A DNA stretch of 64,000 bases from JAPPFW01 sp965231815 (GCA_965231815.1 OZ246890.1:2976001-3040000), one strand, 5' to 3'. Shown: positions 52,398-61,163, counted from the first letter of the stretch. Notes: generated by a model not told the origin, from the sequence alone. Made by a program: numbers and translations.

Positions 52398-53950
52398 TCT
52401 GGGATTCCGAACTCCGGGAGATGGAGCGCCGCAAGGCGTTCGCGCTCTCTATGGGAGGGGAGGAGTCCGTAGCCCGCCAGCACGGCGCCGGCAGGCTGAC
52501 CGCCCGGGAGCGGATCGACCTGCTCCTCGACGAGGGCACCTGGCGGGAGATCGGGACTTTCACCGGTGCCGCCACTTACGACACGGACGGTCGCCTCGTG
52601 AACGTGAGGCCGGCCAACACCATCATCGGCACCGGCCGGGTCCGCGGTCGCCGAGTGGCCGTGGAAGCCGACGACTACACCATCAGGGGCGGTTCGACGG
52701 AAGCACAGATATCGGAGAAGTGGGAGTTCATCAACCGGTACGCGCTGGAGATGCGGATGCCGATGATCCGGCTGGTGGAGAACGTAGGGGGAAGCGTCCG
52801 GCTGCTCGAGAAGATGGGCCGAACCAAGATCCCCGGGTACCGCATGTGGCCCCTCGCCGGGATGCTCGGCTACGTACCCGTAGTGGCCCTGGTGCTGGGT
52901 CCGTCGGCGGGTCTCGGCCCCATGAAGGCCGCCAGCAGCCACTTCTCGGTGATGGTCCGCGGGACCAGCCAGGTGTTCGCGGCCGGCCCGCCCGTGGCCA
53001 GGGTCGCCCTGGGAAGGGACATCCACAAGGAAGAACTCGGGGGCGCCCACATCCACACCGAGCAGAGCGGGGTCATCGACAATGCGGCCGACTCGGAGGA
53101 GGATGCGATAGACCAGGCGCAGGAGTTCCTGTCGTATCTACCGCAGAGCGTGTTCTCTGTGCCCCCGAGCCGACCTTCCGATGATCCGCCGGAACGAGCC
53201 GAGGAGGAACTGGCTTCGATCATCCCCCGCAACCAGCGCCATGTGTACGACTCGCGAAGGCTCCTCTCGCTGGTGTTCGACCGCGGTTCGCAGTTCGAGA
53301 TCGCCCCCGCCTACGGCCCGTCATCCATCACGGTGCTGGCCCGCCTCAACGGTTATCCGGTCGGTGTGATCGCCAACGATCCCTACCGGTTCGGGGGTGG
53401 CCTCACCCGCGCGGCCGCAGAGAAGGTCGAGACGTTCGTGGATCTGTGTGACACGTTCCACATCCCCATAGTGAACTTCGTGGACCAGCCCGGCACTGTC
53501 ATCGGGTTGGAAGCGGAACGTGAAGGGGCCGTGCGAGGAACCATCCGGCTGATTTCGGCCATCGAGCAGTCCCGGGTTCCGTGGTGCGGAATGATCGTCC
53601 GGCGGCTCTTCGGTCTGGCCGGTACCAGCTACGGCCGGCTCCAAGGCGTGAACCTGCACTATGCCTGGCCTTCCGCGCGGTGGGGTTCGATCCCGATCCA
53701 GGGAGGGGTAAGAGCAGCGTTCCGTCGGGAACTCGACACCTTACCGCCCGAGGAAGCCGCGAAACGGCTTGAACATTTGGAGGAGCAATACGATGAGCTG
53801 TCATCCCCTTTCCGGACGGCGGAAGCGTTCGGGGTTCCGGAGATCATCGATCCCCGCCGAACGAGACCGGTCCTGTGCGAATGGATCGAAGATGCCTATG
53901 CCGTGCTCCCCGAGCAGCTAGGGCCGACCGCCCGCACCATGCGGCGATAG
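52394..53950 (+). CDS. biotin-dependent acyl-CoA carboxyltransferase (PccB-like)
   Basis: 518 residues with two crotonase-like halves. N-terminal GRLTARERIDLLLDEGTW is a family hallmark. Mid-region ARVALGRDIHKEELGG and HTEQSGVID form the CoA site. The second half has VGVIANDP, FVDQPGTVIG and GRLQGVNLHYAWPSARWGSIPIQGG, given here as segments. It transfers carboxyl between biotin and an acyl-CoA such as propionyl-CoA. No biotin carboxylase is encoded nearby, so it either borrows one or works as a decarboxylase or transcarboxylase. ATG overlaps the SucD-like stop. Confidence 0.84.
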   Translation: MIWDSELREMERRKAFALSMGGEESVARQHGAGRLTARERIDLLLDEGTWREIGTFTGAATYDTDGRLVNVRPANTIIGTGRVRGRRVAVEADDYTIRGGSTEAQISEKWEFINRYALEMRMPMIRLVENVGGSVRLLEKMGRTKIPGYRMWPLAGMLGYVPVVALVLGPSAGLGPMKAASSHFSVMVRGTSQVFAAGPPVARVALGRDIHKEELGGAHIHTEQSGVIDNAADSEEDAIDQAQEFLSYLPQSVFSVPPSRPSDDPPERAEEELASIIPRNQRHVYDSRRLLSLVFDRGSQFEIAPAYGPSSITVLARLNGYPVGVIANDPYRFGGGLTRAAAEKVETFVDLCDTFHIPIVNFVDQPGTVIGLEAEREGAVRGTIRLISAIEQSRVPWCGMIVRRLFGLAGTSYGRLQGVNLHYAWPSARWGSIPIQGGVRAAFRRELDTLPPEEAAKRLEHLEEQYDELSSPFRTAEAFGVPEIIDPRRTRPVLCEWIEDAYAVLPEQLGPTARTMRR

Positions 53951-54027
53951 ACGGGACGACGCCTTCGCCGCCAATCGGCGCCCGCAAGGTTGACCCGAAC
54001 ATCCCGATAGCGAAATCGAGGAGAACG

Positions 54028-54141
54028 TGGCTTGGTCGGATCATCATCGAGAACGCCGCCATCGTCACTATGAACGATGACGACGATGTCATCTTGGACG
54101 GGTCGATGATCATCGATCGTCGGCTCGGAAATCTAGGCTGA
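54028..54141 (+). pseudogene. amidohydrolase N-terminal remnant
   Basis: The reading RIIIENAAIVTMNDDDDVIL followed by DGSMIID matches the opening beta-strands of AtzA/SsnA-type amidohydrolases. It stops after about 35 codons with no metal-binding domain. It lies between the carboxyltransferase gene and a run of transposon relics. It is probably what remains of a further amidohydrolase gene lost to insertion and deletion. The call is tentative because the segment is short. Confidence 0.42.
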
Positions 54142-54371
54142 CATGCTCAAGCCTCGATCGAGAGCAGGACGTTCGGCTATCGCACACAGCGACGGGTCCA
54201 ATAGCACGTTGGTGGGCTTGGTCATGGGACGATTCCAAGGTCGTGCGTAGCCTACGCAGCACATCATAAGCATCCCTAGCGTACCGGACTCTTCACTGTC
54301 CCAGCGAGCCACCGGCGCACGGCAATCCCCTGTCGCCGAATCGCCCACCTGCACAAACGGGGTTTCTCCCT

Positions 54372-54545
54372 AGTGTCCTGTGTCGCTGGTTCGCCGCGTT
54401 TTTTGGTAGGGTTGTGGTGACTGTATAGAGTGTTGTGTGGGAGGTGCTGTGATGGGTGTTCGGAGAGGTTGTAAGCCGGTGGTTGTTGTGTTGAGTCTGG
54501 AGGAGCGAGAGACGTTGGAGCGTTGGGCGAGGCGGGAACGTCAAA
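54372..54545 (+). pseudogene. IS630-family element, left end and transposase start
   Basis: From the TAGTGTCCTGTGTCGCTGG end sequence through an upstream region to ATG 54452, followed by about 33 codons including VVVLSLEERETLERWARRE, the typical helix-turn-helix opening of IS630/Tc1-type transposases. The homology then breaks into unrelated sequence and a stop. Only a fragment remains. The stretch 54142-54371 holds no gene I can support. Confidence 0.5.
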
Positions 54546-54570
54546 GTGCCCAGCCTCGACGCTGTCGGTG

Positions 54571-54660
54571 GGATGCTGTACATATTCGGTAGGGCTGCAA
54601 ATGGCGGGCCCTGCGAAACGGTTCGGGAACTGGCACACCATCTACATGCGGATGCCACCA
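54571..54660 (+). pseudogene. IS5-family (IS427-like) transposase fragment
   Basis: Three short pieces in successive frames, GMLYIF, GCKWRAL and AKRFGNWHTIYMRM, together spell the conserved N-terminal motif of IS5-type transposases. At least two frameshifts occur in 90 bases, so this is an old relic. It is sandwiched between the IS630 fragment and MITE copy 2. Confidence 0.5.
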
Positions 54661-54718
54661 AGCCGTCATTACCGCGGCTATGACGTGCGAACTACCTGCT
54701 CCGTAGCGACGACATGAC

Positions 54719-54836
54719 CTAGGAGGGTGCTGAGAAACTCCGCACAAAGGGGTTCAGCCGTTAACCCGCAACCCTCTGACCAGGCGCTTTACCAACGACC
54801 GAACCCCGAAAGACTCGTTTTTCAGGACTCTCCTAG
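54719..54836. mobile_element. MITE-like element, copy 2
   Basis: A 118-bp unit including flanking CTAG on both sides, the same length as copy 1 at 42391-42508, with a few substitutions. Terminal inverted repeats and the internal GGGGTTC / GAACCCC palindrome are conserved. It lies just after the stop of the PIN-domain gene, where its fold could serve as a transcription end. Two copies with CTAG flanks in one window suggest a family spread through this genome by a trans-acting transposase. Confidence 0.8.
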
Positions 54837-54839
54837 GAA

Positions 54840-55301
54840 TCACGACTGATCTCGTATATGGTTGAAGTTTAGGGCTCTATACTTGCCACCCTTTAGGGCT
54901 TCCACATATAGCTGAAGGTCCACCGTTAGCAGGGGCGCTTCTGGACTTACGATCTCCAGCAACGCGGCATCGGTCAAGCCTAGACGATGGAAGGACGGAT
55001 GGCGTGAGGCCTGTACGCTGGCTACTATAACCTCGTCCGTGTTCTCTATCAACCTCCTTAGTGCCTTCAGAAGGTGGCTCCGCTCAGGTTCCCCATGCTG
55101 AGATAGCAGGTTGGATGCCTCGGTCAAAGCATTCGGTGTCACAAGTACTCTCCGGAATCGGCCTAGCTCCTGTCGTAGTAGTACATAGTCCTCGACGTCG
55201 AATACACGCGCCCGGCGATGCTTCGAAATCAGATCAGGATCATGATGACCCACGACCAGCAAGACGAGCAGGTTTGCATCTACGAAGACAGCGGATGGCA
55301 A
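54840..55301 (-). CDS. PIN-domain ribonuclease-like protein
   Basis: 153 residues. The acidic PIN residues are in place: Asp in VFVDANLLV, Glu in NALTEASNLL, Asp in LGLTDAALLE and Asp in LLTVDLQLYV. Length is in the VapC range. The upstream gene (91 residues, 9 bases away) could be a cognate partner but does not resemble known VapB antitoxins. Codon use is lower in GC than in flanking catabolic genes, suggesting recent arrival. Confidence 0.76.
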   Translation of the reverse strand: MPSAVFVDANLLVLLVVGHHDPDLISKHRRARVFDVEDYVLLRQELGRFRRVLVTPNALTEASNLLSQHGEPERSHLLKALRRLIENTDEVIVASVQASRHPSFHRLGLTDAALLEIVSPEAPLLTVDLQLYVEALKGGKYRALNFNHIRDQS

Positions 55302-55310
55302 TTGCTGGCT

Positions 55311-55586
55311 CTAGTGTGATAGTTCAGCGGAGTGGCTCATGACAGACAGGACTTCACCGTCCCGATCATCGATGCGCACCACCTTGTAGGTGCGCCTGGG
55401 AGTATCTTGGGAAGCGCCAAACAGATTATGGGACACAAAGTCCCACGGACGTGAAAACCCAACAGTAATGCTCCACACACCTCCGTTCAGTTGAACTTCT
55501 TCTAGGCCGACATTCCTTATTTGTTCGGCCTCGTACAACTCGCGGATATGTTGCTTCGATAGCTCGACGGCTTCTTTGACTTCCAT
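55311..55586 (-). CDS. small protein of unknown function paired with PIN gene
   Basis: 91 residues. An N-terminal amphipathic helix (VKEAVELSKQHIRELYEAE) is followed by strands GGVWSITVGFSRPW and RRTYKVVRIDDRDGEVLSV, giving an alpha-beta fold that resembles small PepSY-like or substrate-binding modules more than a DNA-binding antitoxin. It precedes the PIN gene in an evident two-gene operon. I do not recognise the family. Confidence 0.55.
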   Translation of the reverse strand: MEVKEAVELSKQHIRELYEAEQIRNVGLEEVQLNGGVWSITVGFSRPWDFVSHNLFGASQDTPRRTYKVVRIDDRDGEVLSVMSHSAELSH

Positions 55587-55783
55587 TATCTCCTCAAGCC
55601 AGTCCCGTGGAAAGGCTCTTGCAGGTGAAAGTTAGTCACAGAGCAGATCAACCGTGCCTCACCGGGGTCAGTGAGCGGCACAACCCGGCGCGACTCATAG
55701 AGACTAAGGACAGAAGGAGGTCTCCGAAAACTCATGTACCAACTGGATTCTAGTGCTTTTCTGCTCCAAGTAACACACAAGTG

Positions 55784-55853
55784 GTCCGCATTACGCATGA
55801 TCCGTCCGCACTACGCATGATCCGTCCGCATTAGCCCTTGCAGACGGACCACT
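55784..55853. repeat. 20-bp tandem repeat with flanking inverted repeat
   Basis: A 20-bp unit beginning GTCCGCATTACGCATG occurs twice (55784-55803 and 55804-55823, one substitution) and half again to about 55833. AGTGGTCCG at 55780-55788 pairs with CGGACCACT at 55845-55853, so the block can fold into a hairpin. It lies at the end of the epimerase gene, in a stretch (55587-55851) with no gene that I can support. Confidence 0.5.
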
Positions 55854-56277
55854 AACGACGGGCTTCCACCAACTCCACGAGCAGGCCACCGAACTCCCGG
55901 GGATGGATGAATGCGATCATGGCGCCCATGCCGCCCGGGCGTGGGTGCTCGTCGATCAGGCGGACGCCCAGGCTGCGGAGCCGTCGGAGATACCCGTGGA
56001 TATCCTCCACCTCGAAAGCAATGTGGTGGAGGGCGGAGCCCCGCTTGCCTACGAACTTGCTGACCACACCCGGTCCGGTCGCCTCGAGTGTCTGGACGTA
56101 GCCGTCCCCGACAGGGAGCATCCTCTCGATGAATCCCGGTCCTTCCTCCTCATGGCACACGGGGACACCCAGCAGTTCGGCGAACGGGTCCTGTGGCACG
56201 GAAGTCGGGGCGTGTGCGAAGGCGACGTGGTGGATCTTGAGCGGAGGATCCGGAGCGGATAGCACCCGTTCAGCCAT
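55852..56277 (-). CDS. mce: methylmalonyl-CoA epimerase (VOC family)
   Basis: 141 residues with two vicinal-oxygen-chelate halves. Metal ligands: His in KIHHVAFAHA, His in SALHHIAFEVEDI and Glu in GGLLVELVEA. The block GVRLIDEHPRPGG and IAFIHPREFGG is characteristic of the epimerase, which interconverts (S)- and (R)-methylmalonyl-CoA. It is the last gene of the operon that also encodes the mutase, 6 bases after the luciferase-like gene. Confidence 0.85.
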   Translation of the reverse strand: MAERVLSAPDPPLKIHHVAFAHAPTSVPQDPFAELLGVPVCHEEEGPGFIERMLPVGDGYVQTLEATGPGVVSKFVGKRGSALHHIAFEVEDIHGYLRRLRSLGVRLIDEHPRPGGMGAMIAFIHPREFGGLLVELVEARR

Positions 56278-56283
56278 GGACGG

Positions 56284-57267
56284 CTACAGGCGTTCGAAGA
56301 CCCGGGCGAACGCCTCCACCGTTTCGGTCCTCTTCGAACCAAGCGGGAAAAGCGTCACCGAGTCGACACCGAGTTCGGCCAGAGTCCGAAGGTGGCCGAG
56401 TGCCTGCTCGCTGTCTCCGGCGAAGGCCATCTTCCTGACAAATGACTCCGGCATTACCGACGCCGCATCCAGCGCCTCCTGGAACTCGCCTCCCGCGTAT
56501 CGGGCCTTGACTTCGGCGGTGATCGCCGGATCCAGCCCGGCCAAGTCGCAGTAGAACGGCGCGGTCTGGGGGAACCACGCGGCAATCGAACGGGCCGACT
56601 CCAGCGCACTTGCAGGGTCGTTGTCGTCGATAACGCCGTAGCCGAATACCGAGACATGGGGGCGCGGTCGTCCGGCTCTGCGGGACCCCCGTTCGATATG
56701 TTCCAATCCGTATTCGACGCCATCACGGAAGAGTCCGCCCAGGAAGATTACACCGTCGGCTATCTCGCCGGCCAACTCGAGGGTCTTGGGGCCGCTCGCC
56801 GAGATGAACACCGGTATGTCATAGGCGGCGTCGAACCGTAGGTACGCGTCGTCCATCGTGAAACTCTGGCTTTCGTAGGTGACGCGCTCGCCGGAGAGGA
56901 GGCGGCGGATGGCATCTATCGACTCGCGCATTTCCAGGAGCCGGGCCGGTCGCAGGCCGAGGGAGCGGAGCGGGCGGTCGCCGGCTCCTATACCGAGGAT
57001 GGTCTTCCCCGGCGCCAACTCCTCTAGTGTCGCCGCGTTAACCGCCACGATTCCCGGATGGCGAGTCTGTGGATTGGTCACCGCCGTTCCCAGAACCAGC
57101 CGGGTGGTCAGGCGGCTCGCCAGGGCGAGATGTACGTAGGGGTTGCGGGTATGGAGCGAGGAGTCGGTGAGCCACAGGTAGTCGTACCCGCACTTGTCGA
57201 CCACCCGGACCATGTCCTCGAATACTCCCGGCGGATAACGACCCTGCAAGGCTACACCGGTCTGCAT
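56284..57267 (-). CDS. luciferase-like (LLM class) F420-dependent oxidoreductase
   Basis: 327 residues. GYDYLWLTDSSL, RLVLGTAVTNPQTRHPG, LAPGKTILGIGAGDRPLRSLG and VFISASGPKTLELAGEIADG fit the 5,10-methylene-H4MPT reductase-like F420 branch. The start MQTGVALQG at 57267 is 4 bases after the upstream stop; an open frame to 57453 overlaps that gene and was rejected. Its presence inside a methylmalonyl-CoA operon is unexpected. Substrate unknown. Confidence 0.82.
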   Translation of the reverse strand: MQTGVALQGRYPPGVFEDMVRVVDKCGYDYLWLTDSSLHTRNPYVHLALASRLTTRLVLGTAVTNPQTRHPGIVAVNAATLEELAPGKTILGIGAGDRPLRSLGLRPARLLEMRESIDAIRRLLSGERVTYESQSFTMDDAYLRFDAAYDIPVFISASGPKTLELAGEIADGVIFLGGLFRDGVEYGLEHIERGSRRAGRPRPHVSVFGYGVIDDNDPASALESARSIAAWFPQTAPFYCDLAGLDPAITAEVKARYAGGEFQEALDAASVMPESFVRKMAFAGDSEQALGHLRTLAELGVDSVTLFPLGSKRTETVEAFARVFERL

Positions 57268-57271
57268 ATGA

Positions 57272-58369
57272 TCATCCTGCCTTCCTGTCATATCGGGCGA
57301 TGGTATCGGCCAGGGCGGCGAGTCCGGTTGCGATCGGTTCGGTTTCGATCCACTCGCCGGGCGTGTGCTCACCGGCTCCGAACGTGATGCCGATGGCGAT
57401 GGAAGGAAGCCCCGCCGCGTAGGCGGCATTGGCGTCGGTGCCGGCAGCGACATGTTCCGGACTCAGGTCCGACGCGACAAGGGCGGCATCCGCCGCCCGC
57501 ACCAGGGGATCGGTGTCGGGGATCGAACCTGCCGGCCGCCTCCCGAGTTCGTCGAATGTCGCCGTCACGCGGCCTGAGGTTTCCTTTTCGATGAGTGATC
57601 GTGCCGCCTTGGCGAGGTCGGCCAGCACGACGGAATCGGAGGCGCGTATGTCGATCGCGAACGCAGCATGACGCGCTCTCGCGTTGATCGCCTCACCCCC
57701 TTCGATGTGACCGACGTTTATGGAGCACCGGGCTCGGTGCCGTGCCCGGCGGGGCAGCCTCTCCAGGCCGGCGATCATCCTGGCCAGGTCGTGAATGGCG
57801 CTCGGGTTGTCCGCTGCCTCCCAGGCGTGTCCACCGGGACCCTCGAGCTTGACCAGCCGGCGAACCGATCCGACACCTGCCGTCGCCACCCTTCCGAGGT
57901 AGTTGCCCTCGACGGCGATCAGGGCGCCGATCCGAACGGGGGGATGCGCCACGAGTTCGAGGGCTCCGGCGAGGTTACCGAGGCCTTCCTCGCCGGTGGT
58001 GGCCGCGATCCACACCGGTCGGGACATATTCCGGGGCAGGAGCCGGTCCAGCAGGGACAGCGTCGCTACGGCAACGGTGTTGTCGCCTACCCCGACGCCG
58101 TAGAGCCTGCCGTCGCGCCGCTCGGTACCGTGGCGGACGTCCCGGCCGAAGACCGTATCGAGGTGCGCGGCCACGAAAGTCGCCGGACCCTCACCACTAC
58201 GAACTCGGGCGACAACGTTTCCCGCCCGATCGATCTGCGGTGCTAGCCCGTCGGTGTGCCACCATCGGGCTGCGACCTCCGCCCGGTCAGCCTCGTCGAG
58301 GGGTGGCCCCGGGACCGCCGCCAACTCGACGGTTCGTTCGAGGACGACTGCGGCTGCATCCTGGGTCAT
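57272..58369 (-). CDS. M20-family metallopeptidase / deacylase
   Basis: 365 residues. Metal ligands are visible: His and Asp in VAAHLDTVFG, Asp in GVGDNTVAV, catalytic Glu-Glu in ATTGEEGLGN, and the final His in GAGEHTPGEW. GPGGHAWEAADNPSA belongs to the dimerisation domain. Relatives cleave dipeptides or N-acyl amino acids. The start overlaps the CoA-transferase stop by 4 bases. Confidence 0.83.
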   Translation of the reverse strand: MTQDAAAVVLERTVELAAVPGPPLDEADRAEVAARWWHTDGLAPQIDRAGNVVARVRSGEGPATFVAAHLDTVFGRDVRHGTERRDGRLYGVGVGDNTVAVATLSLLDRLLPRNMSRPVWIAATTGEEGLGNLAGALELVAHPPVRIGALIAVEGNYLGRVATAGVGSVRRLVKLEGPGGHAWEAADNPSAIHDLARMIAGLERLPRRARHRARCSINVGHIEGGEAINARARHAAFAIDIRASDSVVLADLAKAARSLIEKETSGRVTATFDELGRRPAGSIPDTDPLVRAADAALVASDLSPEHVAAGTDANAAYAAGLPSIAIGITFGAGEHTPGEWIETEPIATGLAALADTIARYDRKAG

Positions 58370-59574
58370 TCCGGCTCGGCCGCCGTTCCGCCGACGATGA
58401 GCGCATCGACATCACTCGGTTCGAGGCCGGCCTGCAGGAGTGACTGCCGCGTGTGCTGGCCGAGCAGCGGCGCAGGCCGGGGTATCGGCAGCGGGTCGCG
58501 GTCGATCCTGAGCGGAAGGCCGATCGCGGGGTAGGCGCCCGCCGTGTCGTGAACCAGCGTCTGTACGGTGCCGAGCGCCCGCGCCTGGGATCCGTCCAGT
58601 ACACCGCCGACGTTGTTGATGCGGTCCGCGGGAACCCGAGCCTCTTCGAAGAGGGCCAGCCACTCGGCGACGTCCCTCTTCTCGGTGATCGACTCAATCT
58701 CCGCGGTCAGTTCGTCTCTAGCCGCCACCCGGGAGGCGTTGTCGGCGAAGCGGGGATCCTCGATCAGTTGCGGTGCACCGATCGTTCTGCAGAAACGTTG
58801 CCACAGAGCCTCGGATCCGGCGCCGGCCGCGACGAAGTGCCCGTCGCGGGCGCGGAAAGTTCCGTACGGTGCGAAGGTGGGGGAGTGGCTGCCCAGCAGG
58901 CCGGGTAGCTCACCGTTCACCAGGTACGCCGTCGCGACCGTGGCCATCGCAGCCAGGGAGAACTCGAGCAGCGAGGTGGAGACCTGTCGCCCGAGCCCGG
59001 TTCGTTCCCGTTCGGCCAGGGCGGCGAGCACGCCGACGACGCAGGCGAGGCCGGCGCCGATATCGGTGACGGGGACCCCTATCTTGGCGGGGCCGGTCGC
59101 CTCATGGCCGGTGACGCTCATGAGCCCGCCGGAGGCCTGCAGGATGAGATCGAACCCGCCCTTCGTGGCGTCAGGGCCTACATCACCGAACCCGGAAACC
59201 GACCCGTACACGATCGAGGGATGCCGTGCGTGGACAGAGGGGTAGTCGAGCCCGTACTTGGCGAGGCTGCCGGGCCGTCCGTTCTCCAGAAGGACATCCG
59301 AAGAGGCGAGCAGCGCTTCCATCGCAGGTCGGGCATCCTCCGCTCGGAAGTCGAGCGCGATGCTCTTCTTGGCGCTGTTGAGGGTCATGAACAGCACGGA
59401 CTCGTTCCCGACCCGGGCGGTTCCCTGTTTCCTGTAGGGGTCGCCTCCGGCAGGGCTCTCGATCTTGAGCACCTCGGCGCCGAGGGTCGCCAGTATGAAG
59501 GAGGCGTAGGCCCCCGAGACGAATCTGGTCAGGTCCACCACCCGGATCCCGTCCAGCATGCCTCTGCCGGTCAC
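58366..59574 (-). CDS. class III (CaiB/BaiF) CoA-transferase
   Basis: 402 residues. N-terminal GIRVVDLTRFVSGAYASFIL, then VLKIESPAGGDPYRKQG, KKSIALDF, VLLENGRPGSLAKYGLDY, and catalytic Asp region GGFDLILQASGG. Moves CoA between acids and acyl-CoAs, activating or recycling an organic acid. Flanked by the mutase and an M20 gene with 4-base overlaps on both sides. The acid is not predictable from the sequence. Confidence 0.88.
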   Translation of the reverse strand: MTGRGMLDGIRVVDLTRFVSGAYASFILATLGAEVLKIESPAGGDPYRKQGTARVGNESVLFMTLNSAKKSIALDFRAEDARPAMEALLASSDVLLENGRPGSLAKYGLDYPSVHARHPSIVYGSVSGFGDVGPDATKGGFDLILQASGGLMSVTGHEATGPAKIGVPVTDIGAGLACVVGVLAALAERERTGLGRQVSTSLLEFSLAAMATVATAYLVNGELPGLLGSHSPTFAPYGTFRARDGHFVAAGAGSEALWQRFCRTIGAPQLIEDPRFADNASRVAARDELTAEIESITEKRDVAEWLALFEEARVPADRINNVGGVLDGSQARALGTVQTLVHDTAGAYPAIGLPLRIDRDPLPIPRPAPLLGQHTRQSLLQAGLEPSDVDALIVGGTAAEPE

Positions 59575-61163
59575 CAGGGGCTCGGTTCCCGGAACTCGCC
59601 GAACTCGTCCCTCATGACGTCGCTCATCTCACCCAGCGTGACCCCGGCCCTCGCGCAATCCAGGATCGGGGACATGACATTCGTTCCGTTGCCTAGGACC
59701 TGCCGCAGAACCTGGAGAGCCCTACCGGCTGCCTGGTCTTTCCGGTCGGCGATTCTCCGTTCTGTCCGGGCGATCTGGCGCTCCCCGATCTCGGGATCGA
59801 GCGTGAACAGGCGGGGTTCGTCCGGCGTGTCCGAGTCGTCCACGTACCGGTTCACCCCCACCCGCACCCTCGATGCGTCGGCGATGTTCCGCTCCGTCCG
59901 GTAGGCCTCCTCCGCTATCCACTGCTGGGGTGTTCCGGCCTCCAGCACCTCGACCGCGCCCCCCAGATTTTCCACCGCGGCCATGACCTGGCGGGCCCGA
60001 CGCTCCACCTCGGAGGTGAGCCACTCGACGTAGTAGGAGCCGGCCAGCGCGTCGACCGTGTCGGCTACGCCCGATTCGTGGGCGACGATCTGCTGGGTAC
60101 GAAGCGACAGGGTCACGGCCTCCTCGGTCGGTAACTGGTAGGCCTCGTCGTAACCCATGACGTGAATCGACTGGGCGCCACCGAGGACCGCTCCGAGACA
60201 CTGGATAGTCGAGCGGATGATGTTGTTGAGCGGCTGGGCTGCGGTCAGCGTAGTTCCGGAGTTCCCCGAGAAGAACCGCAGCCGGGCCGATCGGGGATCG
60301 GTCGCTCCGAATCGGGTAACGGCGATCTCGTGCCATAGTCGTCGGGCGGCCCGTAGCTTGGCGACCTCCTCGAACAGATTCATGGTGGTGGCGAAATGGA
60401 ACGAGAACCGGGGGGCGAACGAGTCGAAGTCAAGACCGCGGCCGAGAAGTTCCTGCGCGTAGGCGATGGCGGAGGACATGGTCAGGCCGAGTTCCTGCAC
60501 GGCCGTGCAGCCCGCCTCCCGGGCGTGGTAGCCGGTAATGGATATGGGGTTGAACCGGGGAAGGAATCGGGTCGACCATTCCACCGTGTCGGCGACGAGG
60601 CGCATCGACGGAGCGGGGGGGAAGATAAACGCCTTGCGAGCTAGGAACTCCTTGAGAAGGTCGTTCTGCAGTGTTCCCGACAGGTCCCGGTAGGCAACCC
60701 CCTGCCGCTCGGCAGCCACTAGATAGAAGGCGAGGATGATGGGGGCGGTGGCGTTGATGGTTAGGTTTACCGACAGCTGATCCAAGGGCAGGTCCTCGAA
60801 GAGGTCGATCATGTCATCGACGGTGTCGATCGCTACCCCGACCCGGCCGACTTCATCGGCGGCCATCGGATGCGACGAGTCGTACCCCAGCTGAGTCGGT
60901 AGATCGAAGGCCACCGAGAGGGCGGTCTGTCCCCGGTCGAGCAGGAACCGGTACCGCCGGTTGGTGTCCTCGGCGCTCCCGTACCCGGCGAATTGCCGCA
61001 TTGTCCATAGTCGACCTCGGTACATCGTCTCGTACGGTCCCCTGGTGAATGGGGGTTGTCCCGGGTGCCCGAGATGCCGATCTGGGTCGAATCCATGGAG
61101 ATCGGCAGGCGTGTAGATCGGGGCGATAGGGATTCCCGAGTCGGTGCGACGCTCGCCGGTCAT
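59571..61163 (-). CDS. B12-dependent acyl-CoA mutase, catalytic subunit (methylmalonyl-CoA mutase family)
   Basis: 530 residues: only the TIM-barrel part, the B12 domain being separate (split type). RGRLWTMRQFAGYGSAEDTN, given as the hallmark, then LSVAFDLPTQLGYDS, LQNDLLKEFLARK and ISITGYHAREAG with the catalytic His. By numbering of the Propionibacterium enzyme, Arg207 is kept (EFLAR) but Tyr89 is Phe (RQFAG), as in isobutyryl-CoA mutases. The epimerase in the same operon supports methylmalonyl-CoA as a substrate, yet specificity may be relaxed or shifted. Confidence 0.85.
   Translation of the reverse strand: MTGERRTDSGIPIAPIYTPADLHGFDPDRHLGHPGQPPFTRGPYETMYRGRLWTMRQFAGYGSAEDTNRRYRFLLDRGQTALSVAFDLPTQLGYDSSHPMAADEVGRVGVAIDTVDDMIDLFEDLPLDQLSVNLTINATAPIILAFYLVAAERQGVAYRDLSGTLQNDLLKEFLARKAFIFPPAPSMRLVADTVEWSTRFLPRFNPISITGYHAREAGCTAVQELGLTMSSAIAYAQELLGRGLDFDSFAPRFSFHFATTMNLFEEVAKLRAARRLWHEIAVTRFGATDPRSARLRFFSGNSGTTLTAAQPLNNIIRSTIQCLGAVLGGAQSIHVMGYDEAYQLPTEEAVTLSLRTQQIVAHESGVADTVDALAGSYYVEWLTSEVERRARQVMAAVENLGGAVEVLEAGTPQQWIAEEAYRTERNIADASRVRVGVNRYVDDSDTPDEPRLFTLDPEIGERQIARTERRIADRKDQAAGRALQVLRQVLGNGTNVMSPILDCARAGVTLGEMSDVMRDEFGEFREPSPW

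Noticed and set aside
55586..55798. Minus-strand frame of 70 codons
   Set aside because: No recognisable protein features; it begins in the tandem-repeat block and is likely chance.
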